This document shows positions 7,637-15,912 of a stretch of DNA of 34,692 nucleotides, piece after piece; position 1 is the stretch's first letter, and every line of letters begins with the position of its first letter. The DNA lies in contig NZ_JH556659.1 in NCBI RefSeq assembly GCF_000179595.2, positions 380,224 through 414,915 of the forward strand, in the 5' to 3' direction. This stretch comes from Acetivibrio cellulolyticus CD2 (GTDB lineage: Bacteria; Bacillota; Clostridia; Acetivibrionales; Acetivibrionaceae). The position numbers were made by a program, and so were the translations under genes. The notes under the pieces were generated by a model. It was not told where the DNA came from, searched no databases, and worked only from the letters and a program-made list of their open reading frames with translations.

Positions 7637-9382
7637 ATGTCAAAGCTAAAAATTGAACCAATGAAACAACCTGATAGAATTATTAACTATTGGAAAAAAG
7701 AGAAATTTGTTGTGTTCTGCATTTTTATTTTTGGGCTGACATTTAATAGTGCAATTGTCTTAGGCCCCATTTATCAAGGCAAACTCATAGATTCCATTGT
7801 TGCCGGGAGCAGTCTATCCTCTTTAGTGAGACTTGCAGTTACTTTTGTTGTATTAATCGGAATTATTCAGATTTTGAGGTATTTAAAGCGCTTTTATATA
7901 AGGCGTTTTGCCAACAACACCAGTGCTACCATGAGGTTGATGATTTACAACAATATAATGTACAAGAGTGCACCGGAATTAGATGATGAAAATATGGGAA
8001 ACCTAATGTCAAGAGCTATCTCGGATGTGGATTTATGCGTTGAAGGTATGCGAAAATTTACAACTGAAATCTTTGATACAGGTGTTTTGATGGCATCTTA
8101 TCTTATATCAATGCTTGTTTATGATGTTAAGGTAACTGTAATTTCCAGTCTCTTTATTCCGATTGCAATGATTCTTGCAGAAAAACTGAAGAGCTTTATT
8201 TATAAATATTCTGCCGATTTTCGTGAAAAAAGCGGCTACGTAACCGGAATTACTTATGAATTGATTGAAAATGCAATGCTTTATCGTGCCAATGGCATTG
8301 AGGCTAAAAACAGAGAGAATTACAGTGTTGAACTTGAGGAGTTGCAAGATAGGGGAATTAAAGCAAATATTTTGGAAAATTCCATGCAGCCTATTTATAA
8401 TGTAATTGCAATGCTTGGAGTTATTGTAGTGATTTACCTTGGGGGAACAAAGGTGATTGGCAGTGAATGGACTGTCGGGGTATTTGTGGCCTATATAACC
8501 ATGTTTGCAGCAATGGCAAATAAGGCAAGTAAGGCTGCAAAACTATTCAATTTAGTACAAAAATCCCAGGTATCGTGGAAACGAATTAAGCCTTATCTTA
8601 CTGAATACAAGAGTAAAGGGACATCCTTAAATATAGATATGGTAAATACAAGTCTGCAAGTTAAAGATCTTAGCTTTTGCTATCCAACCGGTAACGAAAA
8701 AATTATAGAAGATATCAATTTTGAAGCAAAACAGGGAGACATTATAGGTGTAACCGGTTCTATTGCTTCAGGTAAATCTACCCTTGGCTTAGCTTTGCTT
8801 GGATTATATCCTTACATGGGCAGTATAAAAATAGATGGCAGGGAGCTTAAAGATTACTCGGAATTTGAGAGAAGTCAGATGATATCCTATTTGGGGCATA
8901 AACCGGAGCTTCTTTCAGATACCATTTATAATAACATAACATTAGGAAAGGATCAGGACATAACTGCAGTGCTTGCGGATGTATGTTTTGATACTGATAT
9001 TGCGGCTATGCCTGACGGACAGAAAACACTGGTTGGTAACGCAGGTGTTCGCTTAAGCGGCGGCCAGCAGGCAAGAATTGCACTTGCGAGGACTTTGATA
9101 AATAAAAGCAAAATTATAATTATGGATGATCCGTTTTCAGCAGTAGACATGAAAACTGAGGAAAAAATAATAGAAAACCTAAGAAAACGGTATCAGAGTA
9201 GCATCATTATAATAATTTCACATCGTTTGGCTATATTTAATAAGGTTAACAAGATTGTACTGCTAAAAAGTGATAAAAGTGCTGATTACGGGACACATAA
9301 CGAGTTAATGAAAAGTTCCGGGCTTTATGCTGAAATATTTAACCTGCAATGTTCGGAGTGTGATGATAATGCTGAAAAATAA
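7637..9382 (+). CDS. ABC exporter half-transporter, subunit with degenerate ATP site
   Basis: The product is a type IV ABC exporter half: an N-terminal membrane domain with about six hydrophobic segments and a C-terminal ATPase domain. Numbered from the longer start at 7574, Walker A is GSIASGKST (395-403), the signature is an intact LSGGQ (494-498) and the H-loop is SHRL (His 550). Walker B reads IIIMDDP, so the catalytic glutamate is Asp 519. The Q-loop reads YLGHKPELL, with His in place of Gln. Such changes mark the degenerate half of heterodimeric exporters such as TM287/288 and BmrCD. ATG 7637 (MSKLKIEP) follows GGGAAG by 10 bases; the in-frame ATG 7574 would add 21 residues and is coupled to the leader ORF. 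It is followed by the partner subunit with overlapping ends. The substrate is unknown. Confidence 0.9.
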   Translation: MSKLKIEPMKQPDRIINYWKKEKFVVFCIFIFGLTFNSAIVLGPIYQGKLIDSIVAGSSLSSLVRLAVTFVVLIGIIQILRYLKRFYIRRFANNTSATMRLMIYNNIMYKSAPELDDENMGNLMSRAISDVDLCVEGMRKFTTEIFDTGVLMASYLISMLVYDVKVTVISSLFIPIAMILAEKLKSFIYKYSADFREKSGYVTGITYELIENAMLYRANGIEAKNRENYSVELEELQDRGIKANILENSMQPIYNVIAMLGVIVVIYLGGTKVIGSEWTVGVFVAYITMFAAMANKASKAAKLFNLVQKSQVSWKRIKPYLTEYKSKGTSLNIDMVNTSLQVKDLSFCYPTGNEKIIEDINFEAKQGDIIGVTGSIASGKSTLGLALLGLYPYMGSIKIDGRELKDYSEFERSQMISYLGHKPELLSDTIYNNITLGKDQDITAVLADVCFDTDIAAMPDGQKTLVGNAGVRLSGGQQARIALARTLINKSKIIIMDDPFSAVDMKTEEKIIENLRKRYQSSIIIIISHRLAIFNKVNKIVLLKSDKSADYGTHNELMKSSGLYAEIFNLQCSECDDNAEK

Positions 9383-11117
9383 TTTAGTGAAGATATCTAT
9401 TATAAATGTGGCAAAGAAAAACATAAAAATCTGTGCATTGCTGATTTTTGTTGTTTGTGGGGTTATTATTACCAGTTTGCTTCCTCCTCAAATATTGAAA
9501 CAGGTTATTGACCGCAATCTTGTACCCAAAAGCAGTGATGGGCTGATGAGTGCTGCGGCTTTTTATATGGGCGTTTTATTTCTTATAGGTATTTTTGATT
9601 TTTTGAAAGAAGCTGTATTGACGATTTTAGGTCAAAAAATTACAACGGAAATTCGTACTGAAATGATGAGAAAACTTGAAAAAATAAATGCGTTGTTCTT
9701 TTCTTACAATGAATCCGGAGCAGTGGTATCTGGATTTATAAATGATGTTGATGCAATCAACTCACTTTTTACTAGCGGTATTATAGGCATGATTATTGAT
9801 TGTTTCAAGATCATTGGAATTATATTTTCTATTTGGATGTTCAGTGCAAAGCTCGGAATTGTTACTCTGATTTTACTTCCTATAATTTATGGGATTACAA
9901 GGCTTTTTCAAAGGAAAATGCTGAAGGCACAAATTGAAAACCGGATTTTGGTTGGCAAGGTAAATAATCATATATCGGAAAGCTTAAGAAATGTTCGGAT
10001 GATTAAATCCTATAGCAAGGAAAGCTACATGGAAAAGAACTACACGGACTATTTGATGGATAACTATAAAACCATGGAGAAAGTGAACTTCTATGATTCA
10101 TCCTTTTCTCCGATCATCCAGATTACCCGTGCTGTTGTTATTAGCATAATTGTAATATTATCATCCGAAAAGTTAAACTATTTTGGTATTTCGTTAGGTA
10201 TGGTTGCCGCATCTATAGACTTGATTTCCAACCTGTTTACACCGATTGAAAATCTGGGTATGGAACTTCAAAGCATTCAACAGTCGGTAGCAGGCATGCA
10301 TAGGGTAAACGATTTTTACAGTGAGCCGGAGGATGACAGCAAGAGTAATGGGCTGAAAGCGGAGGAAATTATTCAGGAACGAGATAATATAAGGCTTTCG
10401 TTTAATGACATAACCTTTAATTACGAGGAAGGGTCGGATATCTTACAAAACGTTAACCTTTCAATAAACCCAAAAGAGAAAGTTACATTTGTGGGGAGAA
10501 CGGGAGTAGGCAAATCTACGCTATTTAAATTGGTTATGGGCTTACTGAAACCAACTAAAGGTAATATTACAATAAACGGAATTGACGTTTATAGTATACC
10601 GAACAGTGAAAAACGTAAGATATTTGGTTATGTAGATCAAAACTTCCATTTGATAAGAGGAACTGTAGCAGAACAAATAAGTCTGAAAGATGAGAACATT
10701 ACAAGAAAGCAGATTGAAAATGCTCTGGAGTTTGTGGGAATGACAGAATATGTGGCAGCGTTGGAAAATGGATATGACACTGAGGTGAAAAATGATGCTC
10801 TTTTTTCGCAGGGTCAAAAACAACTGCTTGCCATTGCCAGAGCTATTGCTACAAATCCTCCTATTCTACTGCTTGATGAAATAACAGCAAATTTAGACTC
10901 TATTACGGAAGATAAAGTCCTGTCTGTATTGCAAAAGGCAAGCAGCACTCATACTGTATTAGCCATATCTCATAGGTTATCTTCGATGATTGCCAGTGAT
11001 ATTGTGGTCATTTTGGAAGATGGTAAGGTTAAAAATGCAGGTTCACCGGAAATGCTTCTACAGAATGATGAATGGTATCGCAGCCACATTACGCTGGAAA
11101 AATTGACATGGAGTTGA
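9369..11117 (+). CDS. ABC exporter half-transporter, partner subunit with catalytic Walker B
   Basis: This second half of the exporter also has about six membrane segments and a C-terminal ATPase domain. Walker A is GRTGVGKST, the Q-loop YVDQNFHLI is intact and Walker B ILLLDEITANLD keeps the catalytic glutamate. The signature motif is degenerate, FSQGQ instead of LSGGQ. It therefore complements its neighbour: the neighbour's LSGGQ plus this Walker A/B make one competent site, and this FSQGQ plus the neighbour's Asp make the degenerate one. ATG 9369 is chosen because GGAG at 9355-9358 is 10 bases away; the frame is open upstream to 9327. It overlaps the end of the first subunit gene by 14 bases, so equimolar translation is likely. 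Confidence 0.9.
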   Translation: MLKNNLVKISIINVAKKNIKICALLIFVVCGVIITSLLPPQILKQVIDRNLVPKSSDGLMSAAAFYMGVLFLIGIFDFLKEAVLTILGQKITTEIRTEMMRKLEKINALFFSYNESGAVVSGFINDVDAINSLFTSGIIGMIIDCFKIIGIIFSIWMFSAKLGIVTLILLPIIYGITRLFQRKMLKAQIENRILVGKVNNHISESLRNVRMIKSYSKESYMEKNYTDYLMDNYKTMEKVNFYDSSFSPIIQITRAVVISIIVILSSEKLNYFGISLGMVAASIDLISNLFTPIENLGMELQSIQQSVAGMHRVNDFYSEPEDDSKSNGLKAEEIIQERDNIRLSFNDITFNYEEGSDILQNVNLSINPKEKVTFVGRTGVGKSTLFKLVMGLLKPTKGNITINGIDVYSIPNSEKRKIFGYVDQNFHLIRGTVAEQISLKDENITRKQIENALEFVGMTEYVAALENGYDTEVKNDALFSQGQKQLLAIARAIATNPPILLLDEITANLDSITEDKVLSVLQKASSTHTVLAISHRLSSMIASDIVVILEDGKVKNAGSPEMLLQNDEWYRSHITLEKLTWS

Positions 11118-11222
11118 TAACAAGATTACTAAAAAATAACTCACCAATTGACATTTTAATTTGCGTATTAAGGAATAGCTGAAATGAAGATAATATAAGT
11201 AGTGAGGAAAACAATAGTGACA

Positions 11223-11251
11223 TTGATAATTCCCCAAATATCGTATATAAT
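11223..11251 (+). promoter_or_regulatory. Sigma-A promoter for the methyltransferase-like gene
   Basis: TTGATA (11223-11228), a 17-base spacer, then TATAAT (11246-11251), a near-consensus housekeeping promoter about 80 bases before the start codon at 11331. It separates this gene from the ABC exporter operon. Confidence 0.65.
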
Positions 11252-11330
11252 TAAGCCAAAGAACGTAATAGGAGCATTAATATGTCAGTAAAAATATCGT
11301 GAATTTATCAATTCTAATACTGGAGGAGAC

Positions 11331-12278
11331 ATGAGAAATTTTAGTAAAGAAATGGCTCAAAAAATACTCATGAACAAGATTGATACAAAATCGTTGGCTC
11401 TTCAGTATCCTGAGTTTAAGGATATGGTTATAAAAGACTTTTCCCAAATAAAAGAAGGAAGCAGTTTTGATGAAGTCAGGTTGCGTATAGATAAATACAA
11501 GGCTAAGGCCAGTTTTGCGGTGAAAAGGATACACGAAAGCGGTTTTAATGAGATGACTGTGAATTCTTTTCTTCCAGATATAATAAAAGCCCGCATTGCA
11601 CTTGATACCTTGGAACAGCTAAATTTATCAGCCCAGGCAGGAAAGTCTTATGGAAAGGTAAGATTTAATCTATGGGATGGTTGGATTCTTCAAAAGGTTT
11701 TATTTAAGAAAGGTTTTGAAAGAAAACCTGTATCTTTGTTATTGTTTAAACTCGTCTGGCCTTTTATTACAAATAAAAAGATACTTTTGCCCATGGTAAA
11801 TAAAAAGGGAATTTACTGCTTTTACTCAAAAAAGCTTTTAAAGGAACTAGCAAATTTAATTGGTGATTTAAAATGCATTGAAATAGGTGCCGGGGACGGC
11901 ACTTTGACACGCTTTCTAAAAGCTTATGGGGTTTCTTGCTTGGCAACAGATGATTATAGTTGGAATAACTACATTCAATACCCGGATTATGTTGAAAAAA
12001 TAGATGCAAAGGAAGCACTTAATAAGTATAAACCAGATGTAGTAATTTGTTCGTGGGCTCCGCCGGGTAATGCCTTTGAGAAAACCGTTTTTAAAACTGA
12101 ATCTGTAAAGCTTTATATAGCTATTGGGACAAAAAATCATGCCTTGACGGGCAATTACGAGGCGTATCAAAATCAGGATACGTTCGATATGGAATTAAGT
12201 CAGCAATTATCATCTCTTGTGCTTCCACAGTCAAAGGATAATGCAGTTTATATCTTTAAAAGGAAAGTTACTTTGTAA
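11331..12278 (+). CDS. Protein of unknown function with class I methyltransferase-like region
   Basis: I do not recognise the full-length family of this 315-residue protein. The first 110 residues are mostly helical and charged, starting RNFSKEMAQKILMNKID. From about residue 180 the sequence reads LKCIEIGAGDGTLTRFLKA, matching motif I of class I S-adenosylmethionine-dependent methyltransferases. ATDDY follows as a possible motif II acidic residue, and DVVICSWAPPGN sits where motif IV would be. The substrate cannot be predicted. A clear GGAGGAG site (11322-11328) fixes the start at 11331. It lies after the ABC exporter genes but has its own promoter, so a joint role (for example modification and export of one product) is only a possibility. 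Confidence 0.7.
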   Translation: MRNFSKEMAQKILMNKIDTKSLALQYPEFKDMVIKDFSQIKEGSSFDEVRLRIDKYKAKASFAVKRIHESGFNEMTVNSFLPDIIKARIALDTLEQLNLSAQAGKSYGKVRFNLWDGWILQKVLFKKGFERKPVSLLLFKLVWPFITNKKILLPMVNKKGIYCFYSKKLLKELANLIGDLKCIEIGAGDGTLTRFLKAYGVSCLATDDYSWNNYIQYPDYVEKIDAKEALNKYKPDVVICSWAPPGNAFEKTVFKTESVKLYIAIGTKNHALTGNYEAYQNQDTFDMELSQQLSSLVLPQSKDNAVYIFKRKVTL

Positions 12279-12333
12279 GAATTATTCAATGAAGATATTT
12301 ATGAATTTGCTGTGTCAGATGATTGTATATGTC

Positions 12334-12362
12334 TTGATTAATTTAAAATATTGTGTTATACT
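12334..12362 (+). promoter_or_regulatory. Sigma-A promoter for the zinc-ribbon gene
   Basis: TTGATT (12334-12339), a 17-base spacer and TATACT (12357-12362) predict a start near 12369. This leaves a leader of about 115 bases before the coding region at 12483. Confidence 0.6.
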
Positions 12363-12482
12363 TATATAGTTAGAAACTATATATTAAATAGGATTGTTTT
12401 TCTGAATACAACTCTCTTTGGTTTTTTTGGAGTGAGAAGTAAGGAATTATATGATCCAAATAAATTAAGGAGGTATATAGAT

Positions 12483-12686
12483 ATGGCAGATAAAGTTTTA
12501 ACTTGTAAGGATTGTGGAGCAGAATTTGTTTTTAATGAAAGTGAACAAGCTTTCTACAAAGAAAAGGGATTCGATAATGAACCACAAAGATGCCCTGATT
12601 GTAGAAAAGCAAGGAAGCAACAGAGAAACAACAATAATAATAGAGGCGGCGGAAGAGGCGGCTTCGGTGGCGGTAACAGATGGTAA
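12483..12686 (+). CDS. Small zinc-ribbon protein with RG-rich tail
   Basis: The 67-residue protein opens with MADKVLTCKDCGAEFVF and has a second CPDC pair near residue 43, so CxxC...CxxC makes a zinc ribbon of the type Pfam calls a probable zinc-ribbon domain (zf-trcl). The C-terminus is an asparagine, arginine and glycine run (RNNNNNRGGGRGGFGGG), like RGG boxes that bind RNA. A role as a small nucleic-acid-binding protein is inferred. The start at 12483 follows an ideal AAGGAGG (12467-12473); the frame is open upstream but that part is the untranslated leader. A strong terminator follows directly, so this is a single-gene unit with a long 5' leader, as seen for cold-shock type genes. Confidence 0.85.
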   Translation: MADKVLTCKDCGAEFVFNESEQAFYKEKGFDNEPQRCPDCRKARKQQRNNNNNRGGGRGGFGGGNRW

Positions 12687-12690
12687 ATAA

Positions 12691-12717
12691 GAGGAGAGCT
12701 TAATGCTCTCCTTTTTT
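12691..12717 (+). terminator. Intrinsic terminator after the zinc-ribbon gene
   Basis: GGAGAGC (12693-12699) pairs with GCTCTCC (12705-12711), followed by six Ts. Confidence 0.9.
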
Positions 12718-12720
12718 GAT

Positions 12721-12843
12721 TTAGCCTCTTGGAGTGAAATGAAAGAGGCAAAAACTTAGGGACTCGATGTCCCGGAGTTTTTATTGAGTGAATTTGCGAA
12801 GCTAATGTCCTGAAACCTCGGGAGCTAAATGTCCCCGAGGTTT
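12721..12843 (+). repeat. Intergenic hairpin repeat, copy 1 (two hairpins)
   Basis: This starts with TTAGCCTCTTGGAGTGA, shared with 32629-32645 except for one base. Hairpin 1 (12750-12782) has outer AAAAACT/AGTTTTT and inner GGGAC/GTCCC. Hairpin 2 (12813-12843) pairs AAACCTCGGG with CCCGAGGTTT and is followed by TGATTTTTT, so it can also act as a terminator. Together they fill most of the gap between the zinc-ribbon gene and yyaC; no coding region is seen. Confidence 0.7.
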
Positions 12844-12992
12844 TGATTTTTTGATGAAAAATGTACAAAGTTTTAAGTATAAAATAAAAATGGTACTTTT
12901 TAAAAGTTAAATATTGTTGTATAATAAACTCATAAAATATAGATAAGAGATAATATCTCAATAGTTGTATTTTGTTTAGGGGAGAAATTTGT

Positions 12993-13583
12993 ATGTCAAA
13001 AGTAAAGAAAGTCTATGTTAATACTAATGAGAAGATGTGCCAATTCAAATTAAATCAGGAAGCTTACAATCTAATTGATGGAATCAATAAGCCGTACAAA
13101 AGAATTGCAGTTGTTTGCATCGGGACAGACCGCTCAACAGGAGATAGTTTTGGGCCTTTAGTTGGATTTATGTTGTCTAAGTACAAAATGTACGATTTTG
13201 ATGTGTATGGTACTATTGAAGAGCCCGTACATGCTATGAATCTGGCTGAAACAATTGGCAAAATCGATCTTCCAAATACTCTTGTCATTGCTGTTGACGC
13301 ATCTGTAGGAAATCTAGAACATATCGGACATATCGGATTGAGCGATGGATCAATCAAACCTGGAAGTGGAGTAGGTAAGGATTTGCCTGCGGTTGGAGAT
13401 GTTTCTTTTTCAGGTGTTGTGACATTAGGAGGTATTATGCCTCAGGTTATGCTTCAAAATACAAGTCTCGGATTAGTGTACAAAATGGCTGATATCGCAG
13501 CTAAGTCAATTAAGCATGTCCTATATAAGCAACAGTTGGAACCGCAAAAGAGCAAAAAAATAGGCGAGTTTGCAACAGCGTAA
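12993..13583 (+). CDS. yyaC: Spore protease YyaC (DUF1256 family)
   Basis: This 196-residue protein matches the YyaC family, related in fold to the germination protease GPR and hydrogenase maturation proteases. Recognisable parts are the strand IAVVCIGTDRSTGDSFGPLVG near residue 35, where the acidic residues of the GTDRSTGD loop match the family's conserved site. VIAVDASVG and the segment GSGVGKDLPAVGDVSFSGVV follow. The gene is a standard marker of endospore formers. ATG 12993 is preceded by AGGGGA at good spacing; an upstream in-frame TTG at 12972 is less likely. It stands between two terminators and so is monocistronic. No clear sporulation-sigma promoter was identified. Confidence 0.9.
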   Translation: MSKVKKVYVNTNEKMCQFKLNQEAYNLIDGINKPYKRIAVVCIGTDRSTGDSFGPLVGFMLSKYKMYDFDVYGTIEEPVHAMNLAETIGKIDLPNTLVIAVDASVGNLEHIGHIGLSDGSIKPGSGVGKDLPAVGDVSFSGVVTLGGIMPQVMLQNTSLGLVYKMADIAAKSIKHVLYKQQLEPQKSKKIGEFATA

Positions 13584-13620
13584 TCATTTATTTTGTCTAA
13601 ATTTTTAAAATTATATGGAA

Positions 13621-13664
13621 TAAATAACAAAGAGGAAGTCTATAGACTTCCTCTTTGTTATTTA
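13621..13664. terminator. Strong terminator after yyaC
   Basis: A perfect 20-bp stem (13621-13640 with 13645-13664) around a TATA loop, with A-rich and T-rich outer parts, so it works on either strand. Confidence 0.9.
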
Positions 13665-13747
13665 TGATTATGTTCCATTATTGATTTGATTAGGATATTT
13701 AAAGGTTTGTGAAACATTTAGAATTTACTGATACATATACGTATGCA

Positions 13748-13799
13748 CTATTTTAAGAAAATAACGGACAAACCATTATTTTCCTAAAATAGTTTTTTT
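13748..13799 (+). terminator. Second terminator, upstream of the surface-module operon
   Basis: A stem with 16 of 17 pairs (13748-13764 with 13776-13792) and an 11-base loop is followed by seven Ts. It comes 84 bases after the yyaC terminator and ends 79 bases before the next start codon. It therefore ends either a short transcript of its own or the leader of the next operon. Confidence 0.8.
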
Positions 13800-13825
13800 G
13801 TTCTTGTAATTAATTTAAGAGCAAT

Positions 13826-13854
13826 TTAAGTTTTTGGATTTAAACTAAACTTAA
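13826..13854 (+). promoter_or_regulatory. Inverted repeat near the start of the surface-module operon
   Basis: TTAAGTTT (13826-13833) and AAACTTAA (13847-13854) are perfect 8-bp arms, 13 bases apart, just before the ribosome-binding site AAGGAGGG. This could be an operator; the region is AT-rich, so chance is possible. Confidence 0.35.
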
Positions 13855-13878
13855 TCACTGAGAAGGAGGGCTAACAGA

Positions 13879-14856
13879 ATGAAAAAAATAAAAACAAAAC
13901 CAGTGAAAATTTTAGTAGCTACTTTGATTATAGCAATAACTACCGGTGGATACCTTGCTGCAGATAGGTTTCTGATAGAGCATGTTGAAGTTGATAATGT
14001 ACCAAATTTGACCAATATATCAAATGCCCAGAGCTTAAATGATGATTCAACATCAAATGATAAATCAACTTCAGAGAGCGCTGACAATAATTCTGACTCT
14101 ACTACATCGGATGATTGGAACTATAAAAGCAATGATGTTTCTCTCTCAGTTAAGGAGGTTTCCACCGGCAGCGGCAATAACAAGGTAACATATTTTGTTG
14201 CGGACATTCAATTGTCGAATGCTACCGAGTTAAAGAGCGCATTTGCTAAAAATAAATTTGGAAGAAATATAATTCAAGACACTTCGATTATTGCTGAAAA
14301 TAATGGTGCAGTTTTTGCAGTAAATGGCGATTATTACGGTTTTCGAACCGATGGTATTGTAATCCGTAACGGTGTTATTTACCGTGATGAACCGGCTCGT
14401 ACAGGTCTTGCATTTTATAAGGATGGCTCTATGAAGATTTACGATGAGACAAAAACGAGTGCACAAGAACTATTAGATGCAGGGGTTTGGAATACACTGT
14501 CTTTTGGGCCGGCATTGCTTATAGATTCCATGATGCCTTCCGATATTTCAGAAACTGAAGTTGATACAAACTTTGGGAATCACTCCATTCAGGGTGCTAA
14601 TCCAAGAACTGGGATAGGAATTATCGATGAAAATCACTTTGTAGTTGTAGTAGTTGATGGACGTAGCAAAGGTTACAGTAAAGGAGTCACCCTGACGGAG
14701 TTTTCACAAATATTCAAAGATCTGGGATGCACAGACGCATATAACCTTGATGGGGGCGGTTCATCCACAATGTATTTCAACGGTCGTGTGGTTAATAACC
14801 CTCAAGGTAAGAATCGTGAGCGTGGTGTAAGTGATATTTTATATATAGCAGGTTAA
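13879..14856 (+). CDS. Phosphodiester glycosidase (NAGPA domain) exported protein
   Basis: The 325-residue protein has one N-terminal membrane anchor (ILVATLIIAITTGGYLAA), a low-complexity Ser/Asp/Asn linker to about residue 75, then a phosphodiester glycosidase domain of the NAGPA/DUF2233 type. Family landmarks are AVNGDYYGFRTDGIVIRNG, the SFGPALL strand, NPRTGIG, VVVVDGR and the C-terminal NLDGGGSSTMYFNGRVVN. The human relative uncovers mannose-6-phosphate. Bacterial members are thought to act on cell-envelope glycan phosphodiesters or to trim glycan linkages outside the cell. It heads a three-gene operon, 12 bases ahead of the glycosyltransferase gene. The start follows AAGGAGGG with 8-base spacing. 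Confidence 0.88.
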   Translation: MKKIKTKPVKILVATLIIAITTGGYLAADRFLIEHVEVDNVPNLTNISNAQSLNDDSTSNDKSTSESADNNSDSTTSDDWNYKSNDVSLSVKEVSTGSGNNKVTYFVADIQLSNATELKSAFAKNKFGRNIIQDTSIIAENNGAVFAVNGDYYGFRTDGIVIRNGVIYRDEPARTGLAFYKDGSMKIYDETKTSAQELLDAGVWNTLSFGPALLIDSMMPSDISETEVDTNFGNHSIQGANPRTGIGIIDENHFVVVVVDGRSKGYSKGVTLTEFSQIFKDLGCTDAYNLDGGGSSTMYFNGRVVNNPQGKNRERGVSDILYIAG

Positions 14857-14868
14857 GGAGATGAGGTT

Positions 14869-15876
14869 ATGAGGATTTTAATTCCTGCATATGAACCTGG
14901 AGAAAAATTAATTCAATTGATTAAGGATATACAAAAGAACTGCAGAATGGAAATACTAATTATTGATGACGGAAGCGGGAAGGTCTACTCATCTATATTT
15001 AAACAAGCGGAGATTTTAGGAGCTACAGTGCTCTATCATCCCAAGAATTTAGGGAAGGGAAAGGCTTTAAAGACTGGCTTCCAGTATCTTATGAATATAG
15101 GTGAAACTGAAGGAGTTGTATGTGCTGATTGTGACGGTCAGCACGCAGTAGAAGATATATGTAAAGTGGCTAAAGAGACCCAGCTGAATGATAATGCTGC
15201 TGTTTTAGGCGTAAGGCAGTTTACGGGTAAGGTTCCGCTAAGAAGCAGATTAGGGAATTCTGTCACTAGAGCAGTATTTTCACTTTGTGCAGGTTATCAA
15301 ATTTATGATACTCAAACTGGACTTAGAGGCTATCCGGCAGCAATGCTGCCATGGCTCTGCCAAATAGAGGGGAGCAGATTTGAATATGAGATAAATATCT
15401 TGTTAAAGCTAAAGCCTTCAGGGTATTCGGTTAGGGAAATATTTATTGAAACCATTTATGAAAAGGGAAACAAAAGTTCTCATTTCAGGCCTCTAGTGGA
15501 TTCTTACAGAGTTTATCTACCGTTTGTAAAATATACTGCATCTTCGCTTCTTGCTGCTTTATTGGATTTTGGATTATTGCTTCTTTTTAAAAGCCTTTTC
15601 GGTCAACTTTGGTTAGCGGTTTTACTTTCAAGAGGAATGAGCTCGGTATTTAATTATAGCTGCAACAAAAATTTTGTTTTTGATGGTAAGCATAAGAGTA
15701 GTGAATCAGCACCAAAATATTTTATATTGGTATTTGTAAATATGATACTAAATTACATTTTGTTGAGTACAATTCTATTCTCTGGGGTGTCATTAGCCTT
15801 TGCAAAAATTGTTACCGAGATGATATTGTTTTCATTTAGTTATGTAATGCAGAAAAAAGTAGTGTTTGCACACTAA
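14869..15876 (+). CDS. GT2 glycosyltransferase fused to GtrA-like membrane domain
   Basis: Residues 1 to about 205 form a family 2 glycosyltransferase of the dolichol-phosphate-mannose synthase type. They begin RILIPAYEPGEKL and contain IIDDGSG, NLGKGKALKTGF and the metal-site motif CADCDGQH. Residues about 220-335 hold four membrane segments ending FNYSCNKNFVFDG...QKKVVFAH, the GtrA domain, which moves lipid-linked sugars across the membrane. A single protein could therefore make and flip an undecaprenyl-phosphate sugar that decorates a surface polymer. The gene is 12 bases after the NAGPA gene with AAGGAGATGAGG as its ribosome site, and 36 bases before the beta-helix lipoprotein gene. Confidence 0.9.
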   Translation: MRILIPAYEPGEKLIQLIKDIQKNCRMEILIIDDGSGKVYSSIFKQAEILGATVLYHPKNLGKGKALKTGFQYLMNIGETEGVVCADCDGQHAVEDICKVAKETQLNDNAAVLGVRQFTGKVPLRSRLGNSVTRAVFSLCAGYQIYDTQTGLRGYPAAMLPWLCQIEGSRFEYEINILLKLKPSGYSVREIFIETIYEKGNKSSHFRPLVDSYRVYLPFVKYTASSLLAALLDFGLLLLFKSLFGQLWLAVLLSRGMSSVFNYSCNKNFVFDGKHKSSESAPKYFILVFVNMILNYILLSTILFSGVSLAFAKIVTEMILFSFSYVMQKKVVFAH

Positions 15877-15912
15877 ACAGGAAATACTGATTATAGCTAG
15901 GAGGATAAAATT

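Noticed and set aside
12554-12961. 135-codon minus-strand ORF
   Set aside because: It runs through the terminator, the hairpin repeat and the zinc-ribbon gene; the Pro/Leu run is the reverse of the RG-rich tail.
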